DNA from: Paramecium pentaurelia
Taxonomy: Eukaryota; Ciliophora; Oligohymenophorea; Peniculida; Parameciidae
Direction of reading: 5' to 3'
Assembly: GCA_905183005.1 (NCBI GenBank)
Contig: CAJJDO010000012.1
Location: 776,481-840,480 of the forward strand
DNA length: 64,000 nucleotides
The position numbers and the translations under genes were made by a program. The notes under the pieces were generated by a model. It searched no databases. It was not told the DNA's origin and saw only the letters and a program-made list of their open reading frames with translations. The first letter of the stretch is position 1. Each line of letters starts with the position of its first letter. This document shows positions 24,859 through 36,982 of this stretch, piece after piece.

Positions 24859-26257
24859 TCATGCATCACATAATGCAATGTCATTTATTGCAAATTTCCC
24901 AGAAGCCTCCTTAGAAACTCGAAGCAATTTTTGAATTTTCTTAATAAAAATTTATAAGATACCTTTCTACATAAATAACAATTTGGTGATTTCTTTAAAC
25001 ATTTTTCAAGACACTCATCACAAATTCCACCATGTTAACAAGGAAGCATTACAATTTGAGGTTCATTTTCAAAACAAATCTGACACTTTTCTTCACCTTT
25101 TACAAGTCCTGATTCTCTTTCTACTGGTGAATTAATTTATTCAGTCTTAGCCATAAATTCGAAAGCTTTGAGTCTGGCCTTTTAATTAATAACACTGAAA
25201 TTGCTATTGGATATGTGCTATAATTATTTCTACTATTTATTTGACTCTTAAGCAAAATCAAAATAAGTAGAAGATATTTGAATTAATTTTTATGGTAAAG
25301 ATATTTTAAGAAATTGATAAGGCAATTTTTCTTCTTATCCAACTGGCTCCTATTGTACATCAATATCAAATCCCATATCTTTTATGAATTATCTATAAAT
25401 ATAATAAAGTTTCTTACATAAGTTAGACCTTACATATAGCAGTAATCACATAAAGTGAAAGATTATAAGAAACTATTAAAATGCATAATAAAGTAGCTTA
25501 ATCAGCTGTTTAGAAATTCTTTACTTCTTGATTTTGACATATTATATAACAAAACCACATTGGAATTCCACTAAATCCGCATAAATAAAATGTTAACCAA
25601 ATTCCTCCAACTAATTATGTTTTAGTTGTCTTTTTTTTATAGTAATCAATTAAGGTTTCACCTATCGAGAGAAGAAAAACAAAATGCACAATAAAGCTTA
25701 TAACTAATAAACCCCAAGCAATGCTAAATGTTGTATACCAACTCCAATAAATTGTGCACTTCCATCTCATGGTTATTAACATTAATTAGAGTACAAGCAA
25801 TATTTTTACACCTTAAACAAGCTATAATTTAATGTATATTATACAAAGGAGTATTATGTGATTGTCTAATTTGTTGCTATTTTTCTAATATTAATGATGA
25901 CCGATCTGATAAAGTAATATGCCATGATAACATAGCTAAAATATTGAATATCTAGTTCAGAGTAGGTGAAGTTAATTAGGATTGTAGTTTTGAAAATAGC
26001 TGCCAAAAATGTATCAATCAATAAATTCCCTACTGTAATTTTATATCTAAAATATAAAAGAATGATAACTTGATTTTCAAAATTGAGAGAGTTAAAATAA
26101 CAATTATGTCAATAATCCAATAGAACACTATCAATATTATTAGCTAATAGTCCAACATTAAATAAGTAGTGTATATTAAAATATATGCATTTGTAAATGT
26201 TAAAAGTATTAAAAGTTATGATAATCTAGTGGCTGGATCAATTGATATTGTTGTCAT
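24859..26257 (-). CDS. Polytopic membrane protein with C-terminal RING finger
   Basis: Read leftward from ATG 26255-26257 (MTTISIDPATRL). Several hydrophobic segments span the first ~270 residues (e.g. WGLLVISFIVHFVFLL and GIWLTFYLCGFSGIPMWF). A cytosolic linker follows, then a C-terminal RING: CQICFENEPQIVMLPCQHGG, CDECLEKC, CYLCRKKIQKLL. The layout is that of membrane-anchored RING E3 ligases. Introns of about 23-25 nt are inferred in at least four places; the last splits the ring end from KIQKLLRVSKE and uses an AAG acceptor. The + strand over the same bases has a deceptive open frame, rejected. The substrate and membrane cannot be told from the sequence. Confidence 0.7.
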
Positions 26258-26464
26258 TTCATTCTAAATTTATATATTAGGTTAAGGTCTAAATAGTTTA
26301 TTAAATATAATATTATAAACCTCATTTAATTGCTGAAAATAAAATTATTCATTAATTATTTTAATCATCTGAAGTTAGTTTATATAGATCTTAATAAATA
26401 TATTAAATATCTTTCAGTTAAAATATAATATAATAAATAATTTATATTAGTTAAAAATTATTAA

Positions 26465-27820
26465 ATGATTGAGATATCAATATCATAAATAAGTCTAAAA
26501 TAAGCATTGGGCAATTGCTAAATTAATATTGGGATCAAATGCGGTACAATTCTTAATTATAATTAGGTGAAAGGAAGGAAATATTGTATTAATAATTTTC
26601 ATCAACTCAAAAAATAATTAAATATTCCTAGCCTCATCAATATGTATTTGATAACTAAAACACTAAATTTGTAAAATTAAAGTATAATTCATTGTTAGCT
26701 GTAATTTTATATTGAAATTCCTGATGAATAAGGATATATTAAACTTTTAGGCAGTTCAAAATTGCTTATTAATGAAGTTTAAGGAAGAGAAGTTTCTCAT
26801 AAAATAGAACTTGAATATGGTAACATAATGAATATCGTATTACGATGCACAACAGAAGTACGTAATTCTGCAAAATAAATACCTCCAATGAACAATAGGA
26901 TCGATAATTATCATATAATGTCCGTGAATAAATCAGAACCTATAATTAATAAGAAACGTTATGGAAGCCCTTAACCTAACAAAAATTAACCTTCTCGTTC
27001 CCCTTAACACAAAAAATTACCACCTTAACCTTAACCCTAACCTGTTATACTTCAACAATAACAACAACAATTCATTTAATAACAACCTTAATAATAGTTA
27101 TTATAACCTACTAGCAGCAATCTAAGTAAAAGTAGTGCTTCAAGCATAAAGCAACAAAAAATATTGGAAGATTATAAATAAGTTATGTAAAACAGCGTTC
27201 TAGATGAAAGCGAAGAGTTTTAAAGTAGTCCAGATCACAGAATAGATCCTCCACAACCTATTATGGAATTTAAAAATAATAGTATTACTCCAAGATAAAG
27301 TTCTAAATAATTTGATGAAACTTAATTAGCATAATATAGATAAATGGTAAAAGAATTATCATTATTACTTGATGTCTAATAAGATTGTGATTCAATTGTT
27401 TATGCTGTTTAATAATTGCTATAAAAATATAGAGGATAAAATGAATAAATAATGAAAATTTAATGTGATAATCAAATTTTATTAAGTCAATATAGCAGCT
27501 TATAGCAACAAAAAAGTCTAATTGAATTCAAATCAGAAGAATTTAGAAATCAAATTAAATCCAAATTAAAAACTTACAAAAGCTTATTTGATGAAAATGT
27601 TTAACTCAAAAACCAATTAAAAGAGGACCTTTAAAAAATAGTTGATCTTAATATTTAAATTAGAGAATTAAAAGGAGATCAATAAGAAAAACAACAAATA
27701 GATTCAGAAATTCAACACTTAAAATAACAAATAGATAAAGTAGCAATGAATGTTGATCAAAAATCATATGATTATGCAATATTAACTGAAGAAATAAACT
27801 TAATTCAATTTAATGTATGA
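26465..27820 (+). CDS. C2-domain protein with poly-Gln linker and C-terminal coiled coil
   Basis: From ATG 26465 (MIEISISQISLKQ) to TGA 27818-27820, about 430 aa. Introns at 26544-26566 and 26671-26698 restore a C2-like beta-sandwich: CQINIGIKCG, then SQPHQYVFDNQ, then FYIEIPDEQGYIKLLG, then VSHKIELEYG. A proline/glutamine-rich low-complexity linker with CAA/TAA Gln runs follows, then a coiled coil (YKSLFDENVQLKNQLKEDL). C2 domains bind phospholipid or proteins; calcium ligands are not obvious here. The architecture (C2, linker, coiled coil) occurs in ciliary and basal-body scaffolds, but no orthologue is recognised. Confidence 0.6.
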
Positions 27821-28048
27821 TTTATTATATTTATTGTATATCTTATGGTATTAACTTGTAATTATTCTTACTTTAATATATATTTATAATTTAAATTAAT
27901 TTATTTTATTATCTAATGATGTAAAAATTGTTCTAAAAGAAGAATTTAAATTAATACATTAACAATTTAACTTGATCCTAAAGATACTATTTAGCTAATA
28001 AATTTTTCTATATGAGAATAAATTTATAACATAAAGATAAACGCACAA

Positions 28049-28507
28049 TCATTTAATTTAGGATCTTACTTTTCTAGGATTTTAAAATATTTTCTTTCTA
28101 AGATCATGTTTTTCCCTAATTATGTCACTGTGTGTTAAATGTTGTATTTTTACAAAAGGGAATTGTCCAATAGTAGGTTTTAATTTATTTTCTTCTATAA
28201 CTGACTTTAGATATTCACTCATTTTAGATTATTTATTCAATTTGTTTTTAGATTTGTAATTATACATCCATTCTATATTTGTAGGTTATGCTAAACGTCG
28301 TTTGTTATATAAAACTTATTACATTTTGATGTCTGAACTTGTTTTTATTCTGAATTCCTAAGGTTTATCAATTATTAAATCATCTAGTCTTAATTAAGAA
28401 TAATTTGAGTTGTTTGCCTATTTCTTATTTCTTATTTCTTCTGAATGTTCAGATTTTAAGATGCTCGTTTTTAAGGGCATAGATAGAGTGTGAAACTTTG
28501 TTCTCAT
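28049..28507 (-). CDS. Hypothetical basic protein
   Basis: Read leftward from ATG 28505-28507 (MRTKFHTLSM) to a stop at 28049, about 152 aa in one exon. Highly basic and Ser/Asn-rich, probably disordered, with no membrane segment or known motif. Its start lies about 30 bp after the stop of the next gene upstream on the same strand. The two might be parts of one gene, but no short intron joins the frames. Confidence 0.5.
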
Positions 28508-28539
28508 AATAATTATTTGGTCAATTAATTATATAATAC

Positions 28540-29073
28540 TCAATTAAGATCCAAATATTTATTGATATATGAATCACTGTAGATGCTATCTTCTTAATCA
28601 AATTCTTCCATTATATTACGAATTAGAGGTCTGTGTTAAAATATTTTCAATCCTGATCCATGATTATCTAACTATTGTTAATACTTAATATAACTATCTT
28701 GAGTATCAGATAATGTCTCAGTGCATTATTCTTATTATTGTTTGTATTCAGCTTTTATATTAATTATTATGATACCATATTTCAGGGTCAGTTGATCATA
28801 CTAAATTTATTTTAATTCATTATGCAATTTAGGATTTACTTAATGTATTTCATTCATTAAATTCAATTTCTTTATCTTGTGTATATTCTAATATATTTTT
28901 TATTCCTAATCCAATCGTAGTTTATGTATTGATTTTACTATTGGAATCTTTTAGGTGATTGAATCTAAACAATGTTTAAATGATTTTTTATGACTGTAGT
29001 TCACGTGTTGCAAAGAAGGACAATTTTCCTTTATTTCAAGCAAACACTGTGATATTGCTCCTCCTAGGATCAT
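28540..29073 (-). CDS. Hypothetical small helical protein
   Basis: Read leftward from ATG 29071-29073 (MILGGAISQCLLEIKEN) to a stop at 28540, about 177 aa in one exon. Helical and charged with several His/Cys residues but no metal-site spacing. A typical C-terminal acidic patch (EEFDQEDSIYSDS) is present. No family recognised. A downstream gene begins about 30 bp later on the same strand. Confidence 0.5.
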
Positions 29074-29329
29074 TAATTTTAATTAATATTCGTTAAAAAT
29101 ACTTTAATTAATACACTTCAATTTTTTACTTTTTTATAATTGAATTACTCCCAATTTTTCTTTTATTTTATATGTGATCTTAAAAAGCAAAATCAAAAAT
29201 CATTTACATTCATTTTCAATAATTATTTCATCTTTTTAACACTATCCCATTTTTTCAAAGTATATTATGAATGTATAAGAATGAATGTAAGGAAAGAATA
29301 GATTAATTAAAGAATAAAAAAATGAAAGA

Positions 29330-29880
29330 TTAATAATTTTAACTTATTTAGGTGAGGCAAGTATAATATCAAATAAAGCTCCAAAGAATTACCAAAATTG
29401 GATAAATAATCTAAAAAGAAATTAAAAAAATTATAAAGTTTTATGTCTAATAATAATGGTATTAGTTGCGATGAAATATCAGACACATTCTTTAAGTTAG
29501 CAAAGAATAAACTTTAAATTCAAGATATAAGTCAGGATGACAAATTTAGAATTAAAAAAAATTGGAGAAGCAAGGCTACTATCACTAAATAAGGCATTTT
29601 TGTTAATACCTGCTAAATAAAGATTTAGATGAAGAATCGATTTCAAACCATTTATTCCAGTTAATAGAATTAAGATTCTAGGGAAAGATTGATGAATATA
29701 TATAGAGAAAATGACAATCCAACGAAATTGATTTTTAAAAGGAGGAGGAAATTCAATTAGTATATTTTACTAGATATAGAATTACAACAAATTGGATAGA
29801 ATTAGCTTGTTATTATCGACTTTATTTCTGCGGAAGTATAATCATAGATTAAAACTGAAAAAGACTAATAAAGTATAATA
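29330..29880 (+). pseudogene. Probable degenerate gene (frameshifts and in-frame TGA)
   Basis: Protein-like segments occur in different + frames with no short introns to join them: NNGISCDEISDTFFKLAK in one, LELKKIGEARLLSLNKAF in a second, and DLDEESISNHLFQLIELRF in a third. The third frame continues past an in-frame TGA at 29712-29714 into TRYRITTNWIELACYYRLY. This pattern of alternating frames plus a stop suggests a decaying gene rather than an intact one. Its former function is not recognisable. It lies next to the end of the large repeat-bearing gene but is on the other strand. Confidence 0.35.
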
Positions 29881-30117
29881 ATAAAAAAATTAAGGATTAA
29901 ATACTAATTTATCCTTGATATTTACATAATTTAAATGGTATAAAAGAAAACAACAAAAGGAATTTGTAGATAAATATATTTGTAGAAACTAAACCATAAT
30001 TTGCTCTTTAAATTTGGTTTGAATCATTATTTATATACAAAACAAAAGAAAATTTAGCTTTTAATTAAACTAAAAAAAGTAAATCGAAATTGCTCATTTA
30101 TTGTATATGTATAATAG

Positions 30118-33100
30118 TCATTCCAATTAAATATTGAATAAATTTTCAACTAAATTTTCTAATTTAGCTTGCAGATTCTTAACTTCTTTATCATTGTGAT
30201 ATTTTTCTACAAAATAATTAAAAATTTTACTCATGAAATTTATTTTATCCTCTTCCTCATATCCATATTTTTCATAAATTATATCATCAATCAATGTATT
30301 TAATAGAACAGGTTTAGCGTCTTAAACGTCTTCCATTTCCTAATAATTATTTATAAACTATTACATTAAAAAGATCTAAAATTTAACCAAAATATTCGTG
30401 TTTTGTATAGTATTCTATTACATCAATTTAATATTTCATAAGCTCGATTCCTTATTGTTTCCTTAAAGACACTTTGATTTGAGGAATGTCTTTCATATTT
30501 TATTATACAAATGTTAATTATTCAACAAATTCTTTTCCAAATTCTTCATGTTACGAGTAAAATAGAAAAGAATTTTAAAATGCTTCTTCATTAATATTCA
30601 AACTCTATGCAATACAATTAAAGCCTTCTTATATTATCCTAAACTATTCCTCAGCCATCTAAATAACAAATTTAATATAATCAGTAAATCTTTTTTAGTT
30701 TAATGCATTTCTTCTAATTTTTCTTACATTTTCTAAGTAATTTACATATTCATCTGCAATTATTTCTTTGCATCCATCCAAAATTAAGCTCATTGTTTCT
30801 AATTCTAAAATGTTTTCATTTCCAGGTTCTGTTCTGTAAATAACTGGGATACTTTTATTGATTAACTTCTTTCTACTATTAAAAGTTAAGTCTAAATATC
30901 CAGGCAAAACTCTTTATTTTTAATCCATCTCAGCTAGAAAAGAAGAATCCTCTTTCATATCTTAAGAAAATTCATTTTGCATAATATTCGACATGGATGT
31001 AACCTTTTATTCTCTATCAATTGGACTAGGAGCATCTAATCGTGAAAGAAGTTTTTAATTAAAATCTTGTTTTTATTATAGATTAGATGATTATTGGGCA
31101 GGTATGAATTCAGTACTATCATTTTAAGCTTGATTCAATTCTCCCTTCTATATGATTTCTACTTCATTATCAATATCCGACTATTATTATTATAAACTTG
31201 ATTAAATTGGGAAAGAGGTTATAGATTCAGTTAAAATATTATTAGTTTAGATATTTTCAAAAGGTTTATCTTTACTGACAAACACTTCTTCTTCTTCCAC
31301 AAATTATGGTTGATTAGAACCAGTTTATACTAATTATTCTACTTAATTTTATGATTATTATTAAACATCTTCTTGATTTTCAACAGGTTTATTATTACTG
31401 ACAAATACCTCTTCTTCTTCGACAAATTATGGTTGATTAGATCCAGTTTAAACTAGTTATTCTACTTAATTTTATGATTATTATTAAACATCTTCTTGAT
31501 TTTCAACAGGTTTATTATTACTGACAAATACCTCTTCTTCTTCGACAAATTATGGTTGATTAGAACCAGTTTAAACTAGTTATTCTACTTAATTTTATGA
31601 TTATTATTAAACATCTTCTTGATTTTCAACAGGTTTATTATTACTGACAAATACCTCTTCTTCTTCGACAAATTATGGTTGATTAGAACCAGTTTAAACT
31701 AGTTATTCTACTTAATTTTATGATTATTATTAAACATCTTCTTGATTTTCAACAGGTTTATTATTACTGACAAATACCTCTTCTTCTTCGACAAATTATG
31801 GTTGATTAGAACCAGTTTAAACTAGTTATTCTACTTAATTTTATGATTATTATTAAACATCTTCTTGATTTTCAACAGGTTTATTATTACTGACAAATAC
31901 CTCTTCTTCTTCGACAAATTATGGTTGATTAGAACCAGTTTAAACTAGTTATTCTACTTAATTTTATGATTATTATTAAACATCTTCTTGATTTTCAACA
32001 GGTTTATTATTACTGACAAATACCTCTTCTTCTTCGACAAATTATGGTTGATTAGAACCAGTTTAAACTAGTTATTCTACTTAATTTTATGATTATTATT
32101 AAACATCTTCTTGATTTTCAACAGGTTTATTATTACTGACAAATACCTCTTCTTCTTCGACAAATTATGGTTGATTAGAACCAGTTTAAACTAGTTATTC
32201 TACTTAATTTTATGATTATTATTAAACATCTTCTTGATTTTCAACAGGTTTATTATTACTGACAAATACCTCTTCTTCTTCGACAAATTATGGTTGATTA
32301 GAACCAGTTTAAACTAGTTATTCTACTTAATTTTATGATTATTATTAAACATCTTCTTGATTTTCAACAGGTTTATTATTACTGACAAATACCTCTTCTT
32401 CTTCGACAAATTATGGTTGATTAGAACCAGTTTAAACTAGTTATTCTACTTAATTTTATGATTATTATTAAACATCTTCTTGATTTTCAACAGGTTTATT
32501 ATTACTGACAAATACCTCTTCTTCTTCGACAAATTATGGTTGATTAGAACCAGTTTAAACTAGTTATTCTACTTAATTTTATGATTATTATTAAACATCT
32601 TCTTGATTTTCAACAGGTTTATTATTACTGACAAATACCTCTTCTTCTTCGACAAATTATGGTTGATTAGAACCAGTTTAAACTAATTATTCTACTTGAT
32701 TTTCTTAATTTTTATTTTAAATTACTATTTTTTCGTTATCATTTAAAAAAACTAAATCTTGGTTACCTTATTACAGTTCAAGTTATATATCTTGGTTTCC
32801 ACTTTACAAATTCAATTCGCACTAAATATCTATCTCTTTTAACATATTTATTTCTTATTACTCCTATAATTATAGAGTTTCTTAGTCAATATGTTTATCA
32901 TCAATTTAATTTTTAATACTTTGTTTTTAACTATCATCTTAACTTAATTAATTAGTTTAATTTTTTTATTAATTTTCCTCTATCTTTTATACTTTTGGTA
33001 CATAGAGTTCATTTGAAGATTAATGAGCTACTTTTTTCTGAACTACTTTTTAAACTTGTTGAACTTACTTAACTTCATACAAATCTCTTTCTTATGGTTT

Positions 33101-35378
33101 TTAATTTTTTTAAGGTTGCTTTTATTTTTAATTTGACTTTTATTTTTAATCAGAGACTTTCTGATTTGAAGTGGTATGACTGAACTCCTATAAATCTTAT
33201 TCTTATGGCTATTGTGTTTTTGGTTCTTAAATAGGTCTTTCTTCGAATCTAACTTATGGTTTTTTTGTATTAGAACTTTCTTGCTTTTGATCTTTTGTTT
33301 GAGCTTTATTTAACAATATGGAACTGGTATTTTTTTTTTCATTATCTTACAAATCTTGCTACTTTGAATTTTATACAATTGCTATTTCTGAGCTTTAATT
33401 TTCTATATTTTTTGAAACTTACTACATCTGCTTTAGATTTTACACTGATTATTCACTTACCTATTTATCATCTGATTTTTATTTCAATTCATTTTCTTTT
33501 GCTTGATAAATTTCTTTTTATTTTTGCTCTGGTTGTTTTTTTTCTTATATTGGCCTCCTATATCTCTTGACTCTTCCAAAAAGATCTTTTCCATTTGTAT
33601 TAACAGTTAGAATAACCTATGTAGAGAAAAAAGGTTTTGAAGTGTCTTTGTTTGTTTCAAATGTAATCGGTAGGTCAGTATATAATTTCTCCTCCGTTTT
33701 TTCTTGTTAGATTGGTTTAAGGAAATTAATTTTTGATTTTAGTTGAACTTTTTTAACTTCTGCTTATCTAGCATTTTATTGTGGGAGTGGTTCTGATTTT
33801 TCTACAAAAACTTCATTAGAGCCTGTTAATCTTGTTTAGGGCATTTTTGATTAGACTAATTAATCAATCTCCTCTCTTGTCAACTTCTTTGGCTAAATTT
33901 CTGGCATTTTATATTCTATTTTTGGTGGTGCTGCAACGTATTAAGTTTTGATTAATTAATCAGCATTTTTTATTTCGTATTATGTATGTTTTGAGATGAC
34001 TTTTGCTCTATGAATATCATCAATTTATTGAATTCTCAATTTATATGCTTCCTCAATTTTTTTAGCTTCTTCTTTTAATTATTATTTTTCTTCTTTGGTA
34101 AGTAAGCCTTCTTTTTTTATATATTTAACTTCTTCTGCTTCTTATTAAGTTGTTTCTTCTGCTTTGTTTCTTAAATATACAATATACTAATTACTTATTC
34201 TTAATTTGCTTCGGTTCCACAGATATCCACCCTTCCTCCTCATCATTTTAGTCATCAACTATTTTTTTTTATTGCTTTTTTTGTTATTTACTTTAATTTT
34301 TACCATTCTCATTCAGTTTTTACTACGTTGGATCTTATACTAAATTAAGGGTTTTTTATTGTTCTTATACGATTGGTATTTGTTATTATTTTTGTTACAC
34401 TACCTTTTAGGAAGAGCTTAATATAGGTTACTATGGTTATTATAGTTGTTATTGTTATTATGGTTTTTAAGGTATGCTTTATTATTATAGCTATTATTAA
34501 GGCTGAATTGATGGTTAACTTTTTTTGATCACTTGCTACTTAGTATCCTCTTATTTTATGTCTAAGATTAAATAAAAAATTACCTTATGTTTATTTAACT
34601 CCTTATAATTATTGTTTCTCTTGTTAATTTTTTTGTTATTGTTGAGAAGCATGTTTATTTTTATTTCCAACTTCTACCCATTCTTCATCATTTTCATCCT
34701 CCTCAATCTCAACTCTAAATTTTTATTTTTCTTATTTTTATTTCTACTTTTTATCTTATAGAGTTTGATTTTCAGGATTCTTTATTATAAAATAATAAAT
34801 ACAATCTTTTCTTTTTAAGTTGGAGCCTTTTATTGTATTGATTATTATTGTGGTCTTTTAATTTATGTATCTTCTTTTTATGTTGTTTATTTTTATTTAT
34901 CTATTTCTGATTTTTTTTGATGAGTTTATTTTACACTTTATTCAGCTTGTAGCAATTTTTACTTCTCTAATTCTGCTTATTTTTCTTATTCAATTAATTT
35001 TTACTCATCTTCTTAGGCTTCCCCTTCTGATGATTGATGAGAATCTTATTCAAACTATTATTGTTATTCAGATTATCTCAATTATTGCTTTTATTGGTGC
35101 TATTATTTCTACTATTAGTCACTTTTGTATTAGGATTTTTTTTTTTATTATTACTTTTAGCTCAGCTTCTTTGGCTACTGCAATTATATGTTAACTTCAT
35201 CTTGAATAAATTTTTAATACTATTTGGATTATGAAACATTATACCATTGATAATAAAATTGCTTTTGAGCTATACATTAATATACTAAAACATATATTTT
35301 AAATAATTACCCTAATCCTATTAAAATGGCCGCATAACCTAGGAATTTTTGTAATGCATCAGACTTTCTTCTAGTCAT
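30118..35378 (-). CDS. Very large Gln-rich protein with N-terminal membrane segment and 41-aa tandem repeats
   Basis: Read leftward from ATG 35376-35378 (MTRRKSDALQK) to a stop at 30118, more than 1600 aa. A membrane segment near the N-terminus (FLGYAAILIGLGQLF) is followed by long Gln/Lys-rich disordered and coiled regions, including two related motifs (NDEEWVEVGNKNK and NDEEEGWISVEPKQ). Next come about twelve copies of a 41-aa repeat, then a folded C-terminal domain (RVLPGYLDLTFNSRKKL to EKYHNDKEVKNLQ). At least five short introns are inferred, several with AAG acceptors. No family recognised. A membrane- or cortex-tethered scaffold is a reasonable inference only. Confidence 0.65.
31258..32703 (-). 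repeat. 123-bp coding tandem repeat, about 12 units
   Basis: Near-identical units begin at 31381, 31504, 31627, 31750 and so on to 32611, exactly 123 bp apart, flanked by one diverged unit at each end. On the minus strand each encodes 41 aa, beginning VENQEDVQQQSQNQ and containing QLVQTGSNQPQF and VEEEEVFVSNNKP. Because 123 is a multiple of three, copy-number change keeps the frame. The internal copies differ by few or no bases, so homogenisation is recent. Confidence 0.95.
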
Positions 35379-36982
35379 AAGTGTTATAATTCCTATAACT
35401 CTAGAAATAATTATATAGAGTATACATGGCAAATGAAGGCAAAAGGATTTATATTCTTTTCATATTTAAATAAAATATTAATTTTTGGATTAACTCATCA
35501 AAGATTTAAATAAATGACTCATACTAATCAAATAAGAATAATCTAGAATAAAATTTAAAATTAGCGCAAAGCTAATCAAACGAATAGGTCTACTTCATAT
35601 TATTTCTTAAGGTAGCTCAATAAAAAATTAAGGAAAATATGATTAAGATATTAAATCTACTCGGAATAATTATAAAAAAATTTAATAACCATTCAATATA
35701 GAATTAATATAATATAATTATATTTATGATCAAATTTAATCTTGATTTAAGCACATAAAACTAAATGATCTAATATTATTGATTTTCAAAAAAATTATCG
35801 ATTTTATTAAAATATAAAATTATACATCTAACATAGAATTAATAAATGATTTTGATAAATGTGATAAGAATGTTTTTCATTAGCCTATTTAACAATTAGA
35901 TAACAAAAATTTCAAATAATTCACATAAAGCAAATATTTAATAATTTTATTTTTGATGATTTAAAAACTTAACCTGAAATTCTTTTTTTAAGACTTCAAT
36001 AAACTTAATACTTTTAAACAATCATATTTTTATTCTAAAAAAAATATATTTAATATATCAATAGATTAGGTATAGATAGACGAATAAAGGTAAGGTTTTT
36101 TTGAACTTTTTTATTAAGGGAATATTCTTATTTTACAGAACTAAAGCAACTATTTAACTCTATTAATATGAGGAATTACTTTTTCAAAATTTTTCTTGAG
36201 TTATTGTTGATGAGCATTTTTTTGAAATTATTAGTATTAATTAATGCTTAAGATGAGAAGTCAAGCATAAATTCTTCGAAATTGTGTTAATTGAAGAAAA
36301 TTAACATTTTGATTCTTTGATTATATTATGGCTTTTAAATTAACAATTACTCATTTTGAATTAAACATTATTCTACTTAATATTAAATATGTTTATTTTG
36401 ATTCCTTATTTGTTCTGATTATGTTAGAAAAATTTATCAATATTATTAACCTATTGGTTATATATTTATAAATTTTTCATATAAATTAATGAAATATTTT
36501 TATAAAGTAGTTTTTTTTAATATTATTTATCAACCATCTTAACTTTATTTGATATTAAAACTTTTAAAATCTGAATATCAAACTTTATCATAAAATCATA
36601 ATTTAATTATTTCAAATGAAAATAACATTCATTCAAGAAGTAAATACTTAAGTTTTTAATATGATATATTTTTTAAATAATAATGATTATCGCATATCAT
36701 CCGATTAGTAAAAAATAAAATATCTAAAAAAATACATTATCAACATAATCTTTTTTCTTATTAATTAGTATGAAAAAATATAGACATATCTAATATATAA
36801 AAGCCTACTGAATGTTGTATTAACAATTTTTAATAATTGATTTATTAATAATAACTTTATTGAATTTCTAATTATTTGATCAAAAGATTCGGTTAAACTT
36901 TTTCTTTGCATTTAATATTTAATAATATAAAAATTTTAATTATATGTTATTGTGCTCAAATTTAATAATTTAATTAATTATA
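35379..36982. other. Long gene-poor A+T-rich interval
   Basis: About 1.6 kb with no convincing gene. Two + strand frames between about 35490 and 36180 stay open for 50-140 codons and use TAA/TAG freely, but they are broken by TGA, lack a supported start or splice pattern, and contain no motif. They may be relic coding sequence or chance. The rest is simple A/T-rich sequence. Confidence 0.4.

Noticed and set aside
24690..24930. + strand ORF with protein-like text (LIEYLFHASHN and onward)
   Set aside because: It is antisense to the C-terminal exon of the RING gene, whose Cys/His pattern identifies the minus strand as coding.
29400..30300. One very long + frame running on toward the giant gene
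   Set aside because: With TGA as the only stop, long chance frames are common in A+T-rich DNA. Beyond about 29880 it lacks protein-like composition and then runs antisense to a real gene.
31258..32703. CRISPR-like array
   Set aside because: The 123-bp units are directly adjacent with no unique spacers and keep an open reading frame on the minus strand; this is a coding minisatellite.
35480..36180. + strand frames of 50-140 codons
   Set aside because: They are broken by TGA, lack a supported start or splice pattern and show no motif. They are noted only as possible relics in the spacer entry.
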